Below, piece after piece: positions 7,956 to 16,525 of a DNA stretch of 64,000 nt. How positions within the stretch are numbered: position 1 is the stretch's first letter; every line of letters starts with the position of its first letter. Source of the stretch: Sphingomonadales bacterium (GTDB taxonomy: Bacteria > Pseudomonadota > Alphaproteobacteria > Sphingomonadales > Sphingomonadaceae); assembly GCA_017309275.1 (NCBI GenBank), contig JAFKLT010000034.1:47891-111890 (forward strand), written 5' to 3'. The notes under the pieces were generated by a model. It searched no databases, was not told the DNA's origin, and saw only the letters and a program-made list of their open reading frames with translations. The translations under genes and the position numbers were made by a program.

Positions 7956-9587
7956 ATGAGTTTCGACAGTTGGTCAGCCACGGCGACGCTTGGCGACCTG
8001 CTGGTGCAAAGCGCCAGCCGGTTTCCGGAGCGCAAGGCTATTGTGTTCCCCGAGAGCGCCATCACTTATGCTGCGCTGCTGGACGGGGCAGTGGCGGTCG
8101 CTCGCGGTATTGTCGGCTTGGGGATTGCGCCGCGGTCGAACATCGGCTTGCTCGCCAATAACGGTCACGAACTCGTCACCGGGTTATTCGGGGCATGGCT
8201 TGCCAATTGCGTGGCAGTCCCGCTCAACGCGCGGCACAAGGAGCATGAGCTCGGCTACATCATCAACAACGCACAAATCACATTATTGCTAACGGCGGCC
8301 AGCGACACCAGTCACGTTGATTTTCGCGACAGCATCGCGAGTGCGCTACCCTCGCTGGCGGGCGCAGCCGCGGGCATTCTCGCGCTACGCGAGGCACCGA
8401 TGCTCCGTCATATCGTTCTTCTTTCGGGTGACGCCCCGGCAGCTTTTACCGATGCCGCAGTCTTTGCCGCAGCCGGGAGCACGGTGGAGGCAGGCGAAGT
8501 CGATCACCGGCGTCGCTGCACGCGCCTGCGCGACGTCGCGACGATCATTTACACGTCGGGCACGACCGCCAACCCCAAAGGATGCATGCTGACGCATGAG
8601 GCAATGTCGCGCGGTCCCGTCGAGCGCGCTGACAAGCGCTTCCGCTCGGGGGACTGCGACGTCACCTGGGGCGGAGGGCCGCTGTTTCATATCGGCTCGC
8701 TCGCTCCCTTTATAGGCTCGATCGGCGCATCGGGCACCTATCTGACCGACACCTTCTTCAACCCGGCCCGCGCCGTCGCATTGATGAAACGCGAAGGGGT
8801 CACCGCGATGTGGCCCTGGTTTCCGGCGATCCTCCAGCCTCTGCTCGACGAGCCCGACTTTCTCGCTGCGGCAGAAAAGGTGCGGTCGATGCTGCTGATC
8901 GGACCCGAAGCACTCGTCGACCGGGTCCAGAAATTGATTCCCAGGGCCGAGATCATGCAAGCCTGCGGCATGACCGAGACTTCGGGCATCTTTGCACTCA
9001 GCGATCCGGACGAAACGGCCGAACAACGTGCAACCAGTAATGGTAAGGCGGTCCCGGGCATCGAGCTGCGCATCGTGAATGACGATGGCGCGGACGTTCC
9101 GCCGGGTGCGGTCGGCGAAATCTTGGTCCGCGGCTATTGCGTGATGGAGGGCTATTATCGCGATCCGGTCAAAAGTGCCGAAGCACTCGATGCCGACGGC
9201 TGGCTCCATACCGGCGACCTCTACACCCGTAGCGCCGACGGCCGCCTGATCTTCAATGGCCGCGCGAAGGATATGCTCAAGGTCGGCGGCGAGAATGTTG
9301 CCGCGATCGAGGTGGAGGCCTATCTTTGCAGCCATCCCGCGGTGCGAATTGCCGAAGTTGTTGGTCGGCCCGATCCCCGACTTGACGAAGTTCCTGTCGC
9401 CTTCGTTGAACTGATGCCCGGCATTGAGGCGAGCGCCGACGATCTGATCGCGCACTGCAAGGGACGGATCGCGGGCTATAAGGTGCCGCGCGCGGTACAT
9501 TTCATCAAGGCCGAGGACTGGCCAATGTCAGCGACCAAGGTCAACAAGCGGGAATTGCGTGCCTGGCTCGCCAAGCTCGAGCCATGA
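7956..9587 (+). CDS. AMP-forming acyl-CoA ligase
   Basis: A 543-residue ANL-superfamily enzyme. The nucleotide-binding loop is TIIYTSGTTANPKGCML, the A5-like motif is MQACGMTETSG, and the hinge and lysine region is GRAKDMLKVGGENVAAIEVE. It activates a carboxylic acid as its AMP ester and then as a CoA thioester. The start at ATG 7956 is supported by GGGAGAGG immediately upstream. An in-frame GTG at 7851 would place the operator inside the coding region and is unlikely. In this setting it may activate the ring-opened acid after the Baeyer-Villiger step, the place held in camphor degradation by the oxo-trimethylcyclopentenylacetyl-CoA ligase. It ends 2 bp from the converging TetR gene. Confidence 0.92.
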   Translation: MSFDSWSATATLGDLLVQSASRFPERKAIVFPESAITYAALLDGAVAVARGIVGLGIAPRSNIGLLANNGHELVTGLFGAWLANCVAVPLNARHKEHELGYIINNAQITLLLTAASDTSHVDFRDSIASALPSLAGAAAGILALREAPMLRHIVLLSGDAPAAFTDAAVFAAAGSTVEAGEVDHRRRCTRLRDVATIIYTSGTTANPKGCMLTHEAMSRGPVERADKRFRSGDCDVTWGGGPLFHIGSLAPFIGSIGASGTYLTDTFFNPARAVALMKREGVTAMWPWFPAILQPLLDEPDFLAAAEKVRSMLLIGPEALVDRVQKLIPRAEIMQACGMTETSGIFALSDPDETAEQRATSNGKAVPGIELRIVNDDGADVPPGAVGEILVRGYCVMEGYYRDPVKSAEALDADGWLHTGDLYTRSADGRLIFNGRAKDMLKVGGENVAAIEVEAYLCSHPAVRIAEVVGRPDPRLDEVPVAFVELMPGIEASADDLIAHCKGRIAGYKVPRAVHFIKAEDWPMSATKVNKRELRAWLAKLEP

Positions 9588-9589
9588 GA

Positions 9590-10246
9590 TCAGTCCTTGC
9601 GGCGTGCCATTCCGTCGAAAAAGATATCGCTGAACCCTTCGGACACTTCGCGCGCGGGATGCGCGCCGCCCGGCTGGTACCAGCGGTGCGTCCAGTTGAG
9701 CATGCCGAATACCGCATTGGCTGCGACGGACACCGGAATGTCGGAGCGCATCTCGCCGCGCTCGATGAGTTCGGAAATGAGGCTCATCACGATCCGTTCG
9801 AACTTTCGCGTCTGGCTGACGATCTGCTGCGCCCAAGTGCTCTTTTCGCCGGCGATGCGGTTCATTTCTTCCTGGATGTAGACATACATATGCGGATAAT
9901 GCTGGTCGTAGGCGCTCATCAGCTGATTGATGACGCCGCGCAGTCTCTGGGCAGGCGAGAGGTCGGAATCGTTGGCAATCCGCTCGCACTCGTTGATATT
10001 TTCATCGACCCCAACGCGCAGGCACTCGCGGAACAATTCTTCCTTGCTGCCGAAGTAATAATAGACCGTCGCACGATCCAACCCGGCCTTGTGGCCGATC
10101 TCGGCGAGCGTCGTTGCGCGGAAGCCGTTGTTTTTAAACTGGCGTCCGGCGATCTCGACCAGCTCGGCACGCTTGGCGAGATAATCGCTGCTGCCGTCTT
10201 CAAGAGCCGATTTGCGGCGACGGGAAATGTTGCTCGATTGCGCCAT
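9590..10246 (-). CDS. TetR-family transcriptional regulator
   Basis: A 218-residue protein. The N-terminal helix-turn-helix reads TTLAEIGHKAGLDRATVYYYFGSKEELF, the TetR signature, after a basic extension of about 35 residues. The C-terminal ligand-binding half is divergent, as usual. The ATG at 10246 is preferred; an upstream TTG adds seven residues. It is divergent from the SDR gene. It is the only regulator inside the P450 island, so it is the best candidate for the protein that binds the GTCAAC-N6-GTTGAC sites, although no such site lies in its own promoter. CamR of the Pseudomonas camphor operon is also a TetR protein. Confidence 0.93.
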   Translation of the reverse strand: MAQSSNISRRRKSALEDGSSDYLAKRAELVEIAGRQFKNNGFRATTLAEIGHKAGLDRATVYYYFGSKEELFRECLRVGVDENINECERIANDSDLSPAQRLRGVINQLMSAYDQHYPHMYVYIQEEMNRIAGEKSTWAQQIVSQTRKFERIVMSLISELIERGEMRSDIPVSVAANAVFGMLNWTHRWYQPGGAHPAREVSEGFSDIFFDGMARRKD

Positions 10247-10316
10247 GGCCGTCTGCCTACCCCCCAACCCGCCGCAATTCCAGACATATTCCTACCGGCA
10301 GATCAGGAGAGAAAAA

Positions 10317-11063
10317 ATGGGTCAGCTCGATGGAAAAATAGCCATCGTCACCGGAGCATCACGCGGTATGGGTGCGTCGCACGCGCGGCGGTTCGTGGCG
10401 GAAGGGGCGCAAGTGCTCCTCACCGATTTGCGTGCCGACGTGGGTGATGCATTGGCGTCCGAGCTGGGAAGCCGGGCCGCCTTTGCCGAGCATGATGTCA
10501 CAAATGCAGCCGACTGGCAGCGCATCGTCGCGATCACGGAAGACAAGTTTGGACCGGTGACCGTATTGGTCAACAACGCTGGCATATTGGGACCGATGGC
10601 CAAGACTGCCGAGGTGACAGAAGCCGATTATATGCATGTCTGTGCCGTCAATCAGCACAGCATCTACCTCGGCATGCATGCGGTGATCCCGTCGATGCTC
10701 AAAGCCGGGCAGGGCTCGATCGTCAACATCTCTTCGATCGCAGGACTGGTCGCCAACTACGGGTTTCCGAGCCTTGCCTATGTTGCCAGCAAATTCGCAG
10801 TGCGCGGTATGACCAAGGCGGCGGCGGTCGAATATGGTCCCGACAATATCCGCGCGAACTCGGTCCATCCCGGCTTTATCATGACCCCGATGATGGTCGA
10901 GGCGACCAACGAGGAGGGCGGCGACGCCCTCGCGCAGATCCCGCTCCGCCGCATCGCTGAGCCCGAGGAGGTGTCCAACCTGGTCCTCTTCCTAGCCTCG
11001 GACCAATCTTCTTACATTACCGGGGCCGAGCATGTGATCGACGCGGGGATGACGGCGCAGTGA
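10317..11063 (+). CDS. Short-chain dehydrogenase/reductase
   Basis: A classical SDR of 248 residues: cofactor loop TGASRGMG, NNAG motif, catalytic Ser in NISSIAG, YxxxK as YVASK, and an SDR C-terminal block ending DAGMTAQ. It oxidises or reduces an alcohol/ketone with NAD(P)(H). The ATG at 10317 has AGGAGAG 6 nt upstream. It is divergent from the TetR gene and may act on an intermediate of the island. Substrate unknown. Confidence 0.92.
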   Translation: MGQLDGKIAIVTGASRGMGASHARRFVAEGAQVLLTDLRADVGDALASELGSRAAFAEHDVTNAADWQRIVAITEDKFGPVTVLVNNAGILGPMAKTAEVTEADYMHVCAVNQHSIYLGMHAVIPSMLKAGQGSIVNISSIAGLVANYGFPSLAYVASKFAVRGMTKAAAVEYGPDNIRANSVHPGFIMTPMMVEATNEEGGDALAQIPLRRIAEPEEVSNLVLFLASDQSSYITGAEHVIDAGMTAQ

Positions 11064-11072
11064 TGCTTTTAA

Positions 11073-11090
11073 GACCAACGCTAGAGAAAC
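11073..11090. promoter_or_regulatory. Possible degenerate copy of the GTCAAC-N6-GTTGAC operator
   Basis: The left half (ACCAACGCTAGA) resembles GTCAACGCTAAA of the 2348-2365 site, but the right half has lost the GTTGAC arm. It lies in the gap between the SDR and VOC genes. This is weak evidence and is listed only because the position would bring the ferredoxin genes under the same control. Confidence 0.25.
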
Positions 11091-11141
11091 AAGTTGCCCG
11101 CAATCACCGTGCGAGGTTCACTTTTTTGAGAGAGAAATGCT

Positions 11142-11558
11142 GTGGTGGCACCCTTTAAGCTAATCGGATTGGACCATGTCGTTCTGCGCGTGTCCGATTT
11201 GAACGCTGTCAAAGCTTTTTATCAGAGCGTCCTAGGGTGCGCCTTGGAGCGTGAAGAGCCTGATATCGGATTATATCAACTGCGCGCAGGTCGCTCTTTG
11301 ATCGATCTGGTCACTGTAGCTGGAAAGCTCGGCGCAGCAGGCGGCGGGCCTCCTGCATCAGATGGCCGGAACATGGACCATCTTGCCATTGCCATCGATC
11401 CTTTTGACGAGGACGCGATTCGTTCGCATTTGGCGGAATTTGCCATTGCCGTTGATGAAGCCGGGGCACGCTATGGCGCGGAAGGTGAAGGGCCTTCGAT
11501 TTATATTCGCGATCCAGAAGGTAACCGCGTCGAGCTGAAAGGACCGCCGACACGGTAG
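11142..11558 (+). CDS. VOC-family (glyoxalase/extradiol-fold) metalloprotein
   Basis: A 138-residue single VOC unit with the metal triad H12 (GLDHVVLRV), H80 (NMDHLAI) and E131 ([10 protein letters not shown]). VOC proteins act as lyases, epimerases, isomerases or dioxygenases, and this one cannot be assigned. The start is GTG-GTG at 11142/11145 with only a weak purine-rich site upstream. Its base use is less GC-rich than the SDR before it and the reductase after it, which suggests the island was assembled from several sources. Confidence 0.85.
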   Translation: MVAPFKLIGLDHVVLRVSDLNAVKAFYQSVLGCALEREEPDIGLYQLRAGRSLIDLVTVAGKLGAAGGGPPASDGRNMDHLAIAIDPFDEDAIRSHLAEFAIAVDEAGARYGAEGEGPSIYIRDPEGNRVELKGPPTR

Positions 11559-11638
11559 TTCAAGCGTCATCGGTGTCAGACCTGCAACTGGGCGGCGAAA
11601 TGCCGTTGGAGACAGGTGCGCCAGCAGGAAACAAAATA

Positions 11639-12877
11639 ATGCATTTCGACGTGGTGATTGTGGGAGCCGGACACGGCGGCGCGCAGGTGGCGATCATGCT
11701 GCGCACCCAGAAATTCACCGGCAGCATCGCGATCATCGGTGACGAGCCTGAGCTTCCCTATGAGCGCCCGCCGCTGTCGAAGGAATATTTCGCGGGCGAG
11801 AAAGAATTCGAACGCATCCAGCTGCGCCCCGCCAAATATTGGGACGAACGCGAGGTGACCATGCTGCTTGGCACGCGCGTCGTGTCGGTCGATCCTGTGG
11901 GCCACAGCGTCACGACCAATGGCGGCGAGATGATCGGTTATGGCAAGCTCGTCTGGGCCACCGGCGGCTCGCCACGGATGCTGCCGATCCCCGGCGGCGA
12001 CCTCCCGGGTGTGCAGGGGGTGCGCACGCGCGCCGATGCCGATGCGATGAAGGCGGCGTCGGAGACGGCCAATCAGATCGTCGTCATCGGCGGCGGCTAC
12101 ATCGGACTCGAAGCGGCAGCAGTGCTGCGCAAGGCGGGCAAGAAGGTTGTGCTGCTCGAAGCGCTCGACCGGGTGCTGGCGCGCGTCGCGGGGACCGAGC
12201 TGTCGCGCTTCTACGAACGCGAGCACCGCGAGCATGGCGTTGACCTGCGGCTGGGCGTTGCGGTCGAAGCGATCGAGGGCGAGGGGCACGTCACCGGGGT
12301 GCGCCTCGCCGACGGCGAAGTCATTGCCGCCGATCTTGTCATCGTCGGCATCGGCATCGTCCCCGCAGTCGAGCCGTTGATCGCGGCGGGGGCCGAGGGT
12401 GGCAATGGCGTGCTCGTCGACCGCCTCTGCAAGACCAGCCTGCCCGACATCTATGCAATTGGCGACTGCGCCGCGCATGAGAATGACTATGCCGAAGGCG
12501 TGGTCATCCGGCTGGAATCAGTCCAGAACGCCAATGATCAGGCGAATGTCGTCGCCAAGGGCATCGTCGGCGACGAAGCGCCCTATCATGCCATCCCCTG
12601 GTTCTGGTCGAACCAATATGACCTCAAGCTCCAGACCGCGGGGCTATCGACCGGGCACGACCGCGCCGTCATGCGCGGCGACCCCGCGACGCGCAGCTTT
12701 TCGGTGGTCTATCTGAAGGCGGACAAGGTGATCGCGATCGACTGTGTCAACGCGACCAAGGATTATGTGCAGGGTCGGATGATCGTCACCGCCGGACTGG
12801 CCGCGACCGCCGAGCAACTTGCCGACACCGAAACCCCGCTGAAGGCGCTGCTTTCACTAAACTCAAATTCAACTTGA
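11639..12877 (+). CDS. Ferredoxin reductase, putidaredoxin-reductase-like
   Basis: A 412-residue FAD/NAD(P)H reductase. The FAD loop is [13 protein letters not shown] near the N-terminus, [12 protein letters not shown] is characteristic of the group, the NAD loop is [13 protein letters not shown], and the second FAD contact is [10 protein letters not shown]. The C-terminal [15 protein letters not shown] is typical of putidaredoxin/rhodocoxin reductases. It should pass electrons from NADH to the ferredoxin 12 bp downstream and then to the P450. The ATG at 11639 has AGGA upstream; an in-frame GTG at 11573 is less likely because it adds an unusual leader. Confidence 0.93.
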   Translation: MHFDVVIVGAGHGGAQVAIMLRTQKFTGSIAIIGDEPELPYERPPLSKEYFAGEKEFERIQLRPAKYWDEREVTMLLGTRVVSVDPVGHSVTTNGGEMIGYGKLVWATGGSPRMLPIPGGDLPGVQGVRTRADADAMKAASETANQIVVIGGGYIGLEAAAVLRKAGKKVVLLEALDRVLARVAGTELSRFYEREHREHGVDLRLGVAVEAIEGEGHVTGVRLADGEVIAADLVIVGIGIVPAVEPLIAAGAEGGNGVLVDRLCKTSLPDIYAIGDCAAHENDYAEGVVIRLESVQNANDQANVVAKGIVGDEAPYHAIPWFWSNQYDLKLQTAGLSTGHDRAVMRGDPATRSFSVVYLKADKVIAIDCVNATKDYVQGRMIVTAGLAATAEQLADTETPLKALLSLNSNST

Positions 12878-12889
12878 TGGAGCAATTAT

Positions 12890-13207
12890 ATGCCAAGCCT
12901 GACAATTGTTGATCGGAAAGGGACGGCGCATCCGCTCAAAGCGGACGCAGGCCTCAATCTGATGGAGATAATCCGCGAACACGGATTCGACGAGTTGCTC
13001 GCGCTATGTGGCGGATGTTGTTCATGTGCGACCTGCCACGTCCATGTAGCTCAGGGATTTCTGGGCAAGATCCCAACCATGTGTGAGGATGAAAACGATC
13101 TACTAAACAGTTCGTCTGATCGCAACGAGACGTCACGACTTGCTTGTCAGATTCCCTTTAGTGATCACCTCGACGGAATTAGCGTGACCATCGCGCGCGA
13201 TGATTAG
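12890..13207 (+). CDS. 2Fe-2S ferredoxin, putidaredoxin/adrenodoxin type
   Basis: A 105-residue ferredoxin with cluster ligands C40, C46, C49 and C86 in the C-x5-C-x2-C...C spacing of putidaredoxin. Three extra cysteines (C43, C44, C65) are present; two of them sit inside the cluster loop, which is unusual. It shuttles electrons from the adjacent reductase to the P450 at 3058-4335 and completes a class I P450 chain, although it lies about 9 kb from the P450 gene. Its codon use is less GC-biased than that of the reductase. Confidence 0.93.
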   Translation: MPSLTIVDRKGTAHPLKADAGLNLMEIIREHGFDELLALCGGCCSCATCHVHVAQGFLGKIPTMCEDENDLLNSSSDRNETSRLACQIPFSDHLDGISVTIARDD

Positions 13208-13625
13208 CATCACTCGTGAGCCTGGACGCGGCGGGACGACACAGACCGCTTTTTGCATTTCATGCCCGAGAGCAGAACGGCTGCCATAGGGAAAGTTCGA
13301 TTGTGAATGCCCGGAGGTATAGCTGGTCAGGCATTCTAAGGATTATTAGCTCGGGTCATTCTCGCCCGATTTGGAACTCGAACCGCTACAGTGAATTTCC
13401 TCATGGGTCACCAACTGGGTCATATAAGAACCGAATCTAGATAACGAATTTTTATCAATTACTTAAATGAGGAGAGTGAGTCCTCTTCTGGCACCATTTC
13501 TTTCTCCCGCAAATATCCCGAAATTTCTGAAGAATTGCGGGAGATTTGCTGCCCGGCTTCCGGCGGCATGAATTGCGGTATCGGCAAACTTGCAATCGCC
13601 GCGCCGACGCTCGACATAGGGCGTC
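13208..13625 (+). other. Non-coding stretch with lower GC and two hairpins
   Basis: No convincing gene is present in these 418 bp. The sequence becomes clearly AT-richer around 13400-13475. Two hairpins can be drawn: GAGGA-N7-TCCTC (13469-13485) and a 10-bp perfect repeat TCTCCCGCAA/TTGCGGGAGA (13503-13512 with 13535-13544, 22-nt loop). The second could end transcription from the ferredoxin side or regulate selO. The stretch marks the border between the catabolic island and housekeeping genes. Confidence 0.5.
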
Positions 13626-15086
13626 ATGGATTTCGCGTTCGACAACAGCTTTCACGACAGCATGGAGGGGTTTTACGCCCCCGCCGAGGCGGCGAAGCCC
13701 TCGGCGCCCAAGCTGCTGATCTTCAATCATGCGCTCGCCGAGCGGCTGGGGATGGAGGTCGCGGGTGCGACCGACGAGCAGCTCGCGCGGATATTCTCGG
13801 GTGAGGAGATGCCCGGCGGCGCGAACCCGCTCGCGCTTGCCTATGCCGGGCACCAGTTCGGCCATTTCTCGCCGCAGCTCGGCGATGGCCGCGCGCTGCT
13901 GCTCGGTGAACTGGTCGCGCCCGACGGCGCGCGCTTCGACGTCCAGCTCAAGGGATCGGGACCGACGCCCTTCTCGCGCAACGGCGATGGCAAGGCGGCG
14001 ATCGGCCCGGTGCTGCGCGAATATCTGATGTCGGAGGCGATGGCGGCGCTGGGCGTCCCGACGACGCGCTCGCTCGCGGCGGTCGCGACCGGCGACCGTG
14101 TCCAGCGCGAACAGGCGCATCCGGGCGCGGTCCTGACGCGGATCGCGAGCAGCCATATCCGCGTCGGCACCTTTCAGTTCTTCGCCGCGCATTTCGGCGC
14201 CGATCATGTGATCCAGCTTTCGGACTATGTGATCCGCCGCCATTTTCCTGATCTGGCGGACACCAACAATCCGCATCTGGCGCTGCTGAACCGCGTGATC
14301 GGGCTGCAGTGCGACTTGGTCGCGGGATGGCTGGCGGTCGGTTTCATCCACGGCGTGATGAACACCGACAATGTGGCGATCAGCGGCGAGACGATCGACT
14401 ATGGTCCGTGCGCCTTCATGGATCGCTTTGCCGTGAATACGGTATTCAGTTCGATCGATGCCAACGGCCGCTATGCCTATGGCCGTCAGCCGCAGATATT
14501 GCACTGGAACATGGCGCGCTTCGCCGAGGCGCTTTTGCCCGCGATTCACGCCGCCGATCCCGACGGGGTCGAAACCGCCAAGGACCTGGTCAACGAAATC
14601 CCCGAACGTTTCCGCAAGACATGGCACGCACGCGTGCGCGCCAAGCTCGGGCTCGACCAGGACGAGACCGATGCCGCGCTGATCGACGACCTGTTCGCCG
14701 CGCTGGAGGACAATGGCGTCGACTTCACCTCCTTCTTCCGCGCGCTCGCGACGCTGCTGCGCGGCGACGGGAGCATGCTTGAGAAGCTGTTGCCCGCGCC
14801 CGACGCGATGGCGCCGTGGATCGCCCAATGGTGGGAGCATATCGAGCGCGAGGAGATCAGCCCGCTCGACATCGCCGACGCGATGGATGCGGTGAACCCG
14901 ATGTATATCCCCCGCAATCACCTGGTCGAAGCGGCGCTGGGTGCGGCGGAAACGGGCGACCTTGCGCCGTGGCTCGAACTGGTCGAGGTCGTGCGCAATC
15001 CCTATGCGCCGCGGCCCGCCTGGGCCCTGTTCGCGGGCCCCGCGCCGGTCGAATTCGGCCCGTACAAGACCTTTTGCGGCACCTGA
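13626..15086 (+). CDS. selO: Protein adenylyltransferase SelO (UPF0061/YdiU)
   Basis: A 486-residue pseudokinase-fold enzyme with the diagnostic sequence YAGHQFGHFSPQLGDGRA, VQLKGSGPTPFSRNGDG containing K109, and HGVMNTDNVAI with D248, followed by IDYGPCAFMD. SelO transfers AMP to Ser/Thr/Tyr of proteins and is linked to redox stress responses in known members. Length is normal for bacterial SelO. The ATG at 13626 has no strong ribosome site. It lies alone between the island and the sugar-nucleotide dehydrogenase gene. Confidence 0.96.
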   Translation: MDFAFDNSFHDSMEGFYAPAEAAKPSAPKLLIFNHALAERLGMEVAGATDEQLARIFSGEEMPGGANPLALAYAGHQFGHFSPQLGDGRALLLGELVAPDGARFDVQLKGSGPTPFSRNGDGKAAIGPVLREYLMSEAMAALGVPTTRSLAAVATGDRVQREQAHPGAVLTRIASSHIRVGTFQFFAAHFGADHVIQLSDYVIRRHFPDLADTNNPHLALLNRVIGLQCDLVAGWLAVGFIHGVMNTDNVAISGETIDYGPCAFMDRFAVNTVFSSIDANGRYAYGRQPQILHWNMARFAEALLPAIHAADPDGVETAKDLVNEIPERFRKTWHARVRAKLGLDQDETDAALIDDLFAALEDNGVDFTSFFRALATLLRGDGSMLEKLLPAPDAMAPWIAQWWEHIEREEISPLDIADAMDAVNPMYIPRNHLVEAALGAAETGDLAPWLELVEVVRNPYAPRPAWALFAGPAPVEFGPYKTFCGT

Positions 15087-15146
15087 TCGGTTGAGCCCTT
15101 CTGCCGCGCTTGCTAGGGACGGCGCCGTACCTCAAGGGATAAAGCG

Positions 15147-16325
15147 TTGACCTCAGCCAAAATCACCGTCGTCGGAACCGGCTATGTCGGCATCTCGAAC
15201 GCCGTCCTGCTCGCGCAGCGCAACCAGGTCGTCGCGCTCGACATCGATGCGCGCAAGGTCGCGCTGATCAACGACAGGGTCTCGCCGATCGCCGATCCGG
15301 AGATCGAGGAGTATCTGGCGAACCGGCCGCTGAACCTGGTTGCGACGACCGATCGCGAACAGGCCTATGCCGGCGCCGATTTCGTCATCGTCGCAACGCC
15401 GACCGACTATGATCCCGAAACCAATTATTTCAACACCAGCACCGTCGAGCGCGTCATCGCCGACGCCTTGGCGCTCGCGCCGCAGGCGCTGATCGTGATC
15501 AAGTCGACGGTGCCGGTCGGGTTCACCGAGCGCATGCGCGCCGAGACGGGATCGGCCGCGATCGTCTTTTCGCCCGAGTTCCTGCGCGAAGGCCGCGCGC
15601 TGTACGACAATCTTCATCCCTCGCGCATCATCGTGGGCGACACGCACCCGCGCGCCGGCGAGTTTGCCCGGCTGCTGCTCGAAGGGTCGCTGAAGCCCGA
15701 GGCCGCGATCCTGCAGACCGGCAATACCGAGGCGGAGGCGATCAAGCTGTTCGCCAACACCTATCTCGCTATGCGCGTCGCCTTCTTCAACGAACTCGAC
15801 ACCTATGCCGCCGCGCACGGCGTGGATTCGCGCCAGGTGATCGACGGCGTGTGCCTCGATCCGCGCATCGGCAGCTTCTACAACAATCCCTCTTTCGGCT
15901 ATGGCGGCTATTGTCTGCCGAAGGACACGAAGCAGATGCTGGCGAATTATCGCGAGGTGCCGCAGAATCTGATCGCGGCGATCGTGTCGTCGAATACGAC
16001 GCGCAAGGATTTCATCGCGTCGGAGATCATCAAGCGCGGCCCGCGCGTCGTCGGCATCCACCGCCTGGCGATGAAGGCCGGTTCGGACAATTTCCGTGCC
16101 AGCAGCATTCTGGGCGTGATGAAGCGCATCAAGGCCAAGGGGATCGAGGTGATCGTCTATGAGCCCTTGCTGGAGGACGATCAGCTGTTCAATTCGCGCG
16201 TCGTTCGCGACCTTGCGGCGTTCAAGGCGGAGTCCGACGTGATCATCGTCAACCGCATGTCGGACGAACTCGCCGACGTCGCCGACAAGGTCTACAGCCG
16301 CGACCTGTTCGGCGCCGATAGCTGA
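15147..16325 (+). CDS. ugd: UDP-glucose 6-dehydrogenase (short form)
   Basis: A 392-residue nucleotide-sugar dehydrogenase: [10 protein letters not shown] at the N-terminus, [12 protein letters not shown] in the middle, and the catalytic thiol C256 in [11 protein letters not shown]. It oxidises UDP-glucose to UDP-glucuronate with two NAD+, supplying exopolysaccharide or capsule synthesis. The start is TTG at 15147, supported by AAGGGA 8 nt upstream. The length matches the short HasB/KfiD-like class rather than the 430-450-residue class. A GDP-mannose or UDP-ManNAc substrate is less likely but not excluded. Confidence 0.92.
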   Translation: MTSAKITVVGTGYVGISNAVLLAQRNQVVALDIDARKVALINDRVSPIADPEIEEYLANRPLNLVATTDREQAYAGADFVIVATPTDYDPETNYFNTSTVERVIADALALAPQALIVIKSTVPVGFTERMRAETGSAAIVFSPEFLREGRALYDNLHPSRIIVGDTHPRAGEFARLLLEGSLKPEAAILQTGNTEAEAIKLFANTYLAMRVAFFNELDTYAAAHGVDSRQVIDGVCLDPRIGSFYNNPSFGYGGYCLPKDTKQMLANYREVPQNLIAAIVSSNTTRKDFIASEIIKRGPRVVGIHRLAMKAGSDNFRASSILGVMKRIKAKGIEVIVYEPLLEDDQLFNSRVVRDLAAFKAESDVIIVNRMSDELADVADKVYSRDLFGADS

Positions 16326-16525
16326 CGACGCCGGTTTTCGACTGGATTCGAACGCTCTGGCCCATTTTCACGGAACCTCATCGACCCCGCCTCGTTGATT
16401 GGTCGTGGCAGGCAACGGGCAGGGGGTTTTCGATAAAATGGCACCGTTCCGGGACTTGGTCGCGGTAGAAACCGGTTGCGTGGCCGACGCGCGCAAGTCA
16501 CAGAGGCATCAGCGGCTGCCGACTG

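Noticed and set aside
13216-13440. A 74-codon plus-strand frame after the ferredoxin
   Set aside because: No ribosome site, no recognisable protein features, and it runs into the AT-rich non-coding stretch.
13375-13440. GGTTCGAGTTCC-like sequence (minus strand) resembling a tRNA T-arm and attachment site
   Set aside because: The T-stem does not pair and no acceptor or anticodon arm could be drawn; no integrase is nearby.
16340-16360. TTCGAA-containing tRNA-like T-loop
   Set aside because: Flanking bases do not form a stem, and no tRNA cloverleaf is present on either strand.
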